Part shown: piece by piece, positions 61,798-64,000 of the stretch
How the letters are laid out: each line of letters begins with the position of its first letter
Numbering within the stretch: the stretch's first letter is position 1
Assembly (NCBI RefSeq): GCF_012489685.1
Contig: NC_080046.1
Location: 64,185,984-64,249,983 of the forward strand
Direction: 5' to 3'
Length of the DNA: 64,000 nucleotides
DNA from: Lotus japonicus
Lineage: Eukaryota; Streptophyta; Magnoliopsida; Fabales; Fabaceae
The notes under the pieces: model-generated
Told to the model about the DNA's origin: nothing
Database searches by the model: none
Seen by the model: the letters and a program-made list of their open reading frames with translations, nothing else
Translations under genes and position numbers: made by a program

Positions 61798-63149
61798 ATA
61801 TTTAATTTAATATTCTTATGATTCTTTAGGAAAAGAAAAACAATGTTGATGTAAGACAAGAAATTCTGCTTTACGTTTTCTTCCCAGGTAGCTTAGTGAA
61901 AAAAATAAAGAATTTTTGTTCGTTAAACAAAGTTGTTGTGAGTAAGGACATCAATGATTAAGCTAACGTGTCATGTTTAAAGCAACGAATAACTCCAAAT
62001 TTGCAAAAGAGTGGCCTCAAGACTTTATGATATAGACCAGAGAAAGTGTAAATCTTTTCATTAATTTACCAGTTGCATAAATTGGTTAGCCAGAGTGATC
62101 TGGATTTGTCATTACTTTTTGTCTAAGAAAACAGCCATAATAATGATGATAGGACCCTAATGGCAAAGTCAAAACTTGGGTAGGCAAAGTAATTGGCCGT
62201 TTCTAAAGAGAAAGATGAATGCTTAAAAACATGATACAACTTTCCATATCAAACCCATTTGTCTTTCACTAGTCTCTGTTTTTTTTGTTAATTGTCAACA
62301 TTAACCATCAAATCCCACCATGATCCATGTTCAACAGAAAGCAAGATATTTTACACCAATGGTATCTGAACGTTAGGTATCATGGATAGATTGTGGACTA
62401 TAGTAGTATAAATTTAGGGTATAAGCCCCATACCGTAATGCAAAAATGGCACAATACTAGTATTTTGGACATTAACTCCGTACCAGAAAACAGTGCCCTA
62501 AAGTAGTTGGAGAATCTCTGTTCACAATCAATGGCATGGTCAACAAATAAAATCTCCCCTGACGGAGAGATCTAAACAATGGTAACAAAAAATAACCCAA
62601 TTTAATTTCTCATCAAATTTTTTAAGGATAACATGTTAGTTTAAGTATTACATATTTCGTAATGTGAAATCATGTTTGCATTTGTGACTAGGTGATTATT
62701 TAATTTTCAGTTTAAAAGTGTTTTTACCTAACGAAGGTTTAAAACATCTTTCATGTTTGATGTATTAAAATGTGTAATCTCGAATTCCAACGTCTCAAAC
62801 AAACTTTCAACTGAAAATCAAACAAAATCGTTTAGGTGCCTGTTTGATTTTCAGTTAAAAAGTCTGTTTGAAACATTGAAATTCAAGATTACGATTTTCA
62901 ATGTACATTCCACAAACGAAATGCATTTGTTGAGTTGAGTGACCGGTAAAACTTTGGCGAGGAGGAGAAGGTGATTAAGGAAGAGGGATAGGTGTGAGAT
63001 TTAGTTAAGTAGAAGGGGACAGAATAGACATCCCCCCGGAAATACAGGGATACCGTACAGTCTTAAAAACCTGTTACAGTTTGTGATATTTTATTGGTTT
63101 TAACATTCACTACTACCACTACTACACAGTTTTTGTTCATGTAGCTTGT
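61798..63149. other. Distal upstream region of the ARF3-like gene
   Basis: No gene seen. A hairpin repeat occurs at 62770-62900. It may contain distal regulatory sequence for the ARF gene. Confidence 0.4.
62770..62900. repeat. Inverted repeat, MITE-like
   Basis: Arms around TCTCAAACAAACTTTCAACT-type sequence and AAAGTCTGTTTGAAACA meet at ACTGAAAATCAAAC / GTTTGATTTTCAGT. No target duplication was assigned. Confidence 0.55.
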
Positions 63150-63192
63150 ACCTTTCCTCTCTTTCCTCTCTCTCTCTCTTTCTCTTTTTCCT
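63150..63192 (+). promoter_or_regulatory. CT-rich (GAGA-type) tract upstream of ARF3-like gene
   Basis: Almost pure pyrimidine (TTTCCTCTCTTTCCTCTCTC and more). Such tracts are frequent near plant transcription starts and bind GAGA/BPC factors; function here is inferred. Confidence 0.4.
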
Positions 63193-63473
63193 CTGCCACA
63201 CATCACACCCAACAGTCTCAGCATTGCAGCAGCAACTGCAGCACTGCTGCTCCTGCTGCTTGCTTCAGCTCCCAGACAAGCAAAAGGGCCCAAAAGAAAT
63301 TAAAAAAAAATGAGGGATAGAAAATGAATGAGTGAAGAAAGAAAGAAAGAGGGATATATAATAAAATCCCAATGAAAGCTTGATTTGAAACTACCCATTT
63401 TCTCTTCCCCTTCCAGTTCCAGCTAAATATAAAGTAGTAAAAGGAAAGAGACCCAAAAAAGAAACAAAAGGAA

Positions 63474-63527
63474 ATGGGTGAGAGAACAGAAAGAGAGTCT
63501 CTTTCTTTTTGGAGTATTGGGTCATAG
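63474..63527 (+). other. Upstream ORF 1 of the ARF3-like gene (17 codons)
   Basis: ATGGGTGAG to TAG, lying in the probable 5' leader about 150 nt before the main start. Whether it is transcribed depends on the unknown transcription start. Confidence 0.5.
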
Positions 63528-63540
63528 TCTCTTTTTAGCA

Positions 63541-63600
63541 ATGCCAAAGTTACTCTACAACACTACCTCAGCCTCTCAGAAAATGCAGCAGCAGGCATGA
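63541..63600 (+). other. Upstream ORF 2 of the ARF3-like gene (19 codons)
   Basis: ATGCCAAAG to TGA. It ends in three Gln codons and Ala. Its stop (63598-63600) overlaps the start of uORF 3 (63597-63599) in the sequence ATGA. Confidence 0.65.
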
Positions 63601-63677
63601 AACCACTCATTCATATCTTCATCTTCATCTTCCACTCTCTCCTTTTCCAAACTGCTTCTTCTCCTTCTCCTTCATGA
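63597..63677 (+). other. Upstream ORF 3 of the ARF3-like gene (26 codons)
   Basis: ATGAAACCA to TGA; it encodes a hydrophobic, Phe/Ile-rich then Ser/Pro-rich peptide. Its stop (63675-63677) overlaps the first main ATG (63674-63676), again as ATGA, and shares its last base with the second in-frame ATG (63677-63679). Confidence 0.65.
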
Positions 63678-63985
63678 TGGGGTTGATCGATCTCAACACT
63701 ACAGAGGATGATGAAACTCCTTCTTCCGGTGGTGATTCTTCTTCTCCTTCCTCCCCTTCTCACTCTGGCATAAGCACTTCTCCTTCAGCCATGGCTCCTC
63801 CTCCACCTTCTGTGTGCTTGGAGCTCTGGCACGCTTGTGCAGGCCCTCTGATCTCTCTGCCGAAGAAAGGGAGTGTTGTTGTGTACATCCCACAGGGACA
63901 CTTTGAGCAGGCTCAGGATTTTCCGGTTACTGCCTATAATATCCCAACTCATGTGTTCTGTCGTGTTCTCGATGTCAAGCTCCAT
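63674..63985 (+). CDS. ARF3: Auxin response factor 3 (ETTIN)-like, first exon only
   Basis: The first coding exon, 104 codons, ends at a GT donor (CTCCAT|GTAAGTG) and continues beyond the window. The start is MMGLIDLN, with a second ATG at 63677; MGLIDLN is the conserved opening of ARF3/ETTIN. A Ser/Pro-rich acidic stretch precedes the ARF signature VCLELWHACAGPLISLPKKG, then VYIPQGHFEQAQDF and HVFCRVLDVKLH, which form the N-terminal dimerisation region before the B3 DNA-binding domain. ARF3 is a nuclear transcription factor that lacks the PB1 domain, is targeted by tasiR-ARF and controls organ polarity and gynoecium patterning. The B3 domain and tasiRNA sites would lie outside this window. 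The 5' leader has three uORFs. Confidence 0.93.
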
Positions 63986-64000
63986 GTAAGTGTTGGTTTG
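63986..64000 (+). other. Start of ARF3-like intron 1
   Basis: Begins GTAAGTG; truncated by the window end. Confidence 0.8.

Overview
The window is nuclear DNA from a flowering plant. Genes carry many short GT-AG introns, the spacers are AT-rich, and the TE content is typical of plants (Stowaway, Mutator/MULE, Helitron). Protein flavour, above all the MULE-borne plant mobile domain gene and the RLK sequence, suggests a papilionoid legume; the species is not proven. No CRISPR array, operon, rRNA or tRNA gene was seen.

Layout. 1-9.1 kb: a small membrane protein gene (minus), then an 18-exon LRR receptor kinase of subfamily VIII-1 (HPCA1-like, minus). 9.3-18 kb: TE-rich; a foldback MULE-type element, a decayed RPA70-like gene with a Helitron 3' terminus downstream, and a second large foldback element. 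18.7-38.3 kb: a conserved gene island with a HASPP28/PDAP1-like phosphoprotein (minus), a bL31-type ribosomal protein (plus), an intronless UGT79-like glycosyltransferase (minus), a plastid-type protein of unknown function (minus), ELOF1 (plus) and an OPA3-like protein (minus). 39.9-46.1 kb: a degenerate 6.3-kb MULE carrying a plant-mobile-domain gene (plus) and a broken MuDR-type transposase with a truncated OTU domain (minus), joined tail to tail. 46.3-50.0 kb: a CC-NBS-LRR resistance gene that is full length except for one in-frame TGA. 52.3-53.3 kb: a DUF599 membrane protein gene with a likely GC-AG intron. 53.3-63.1 kb: gene-free, with another foldback element and two Stowaway MITEs. 63.67 kb to the end: first exon of an ARF3/ETTIN-type auxin response factor, preceded by a chain of uORFs whose stop and start codons overlap.

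The genes are independent loci, not one pathway. The strongest points for a second look are the overlapping uORF cascade of ARF3, four foldback MULE-type elements with perfect 9-bp target duplications, the chimeric MULE with palindromic subterminal repeats ending about 180 bp upstream of the resistance gene, the CGA-to-TGA-type stop in that resistance gene, and the altered cysteine spacing in the HPCA1-like receptor. Exon boundaries were derived by hand from reading frame, GT-AG signals and family knowledge; summed exon lengths keep frame in every multi-exon model given as a CDS.
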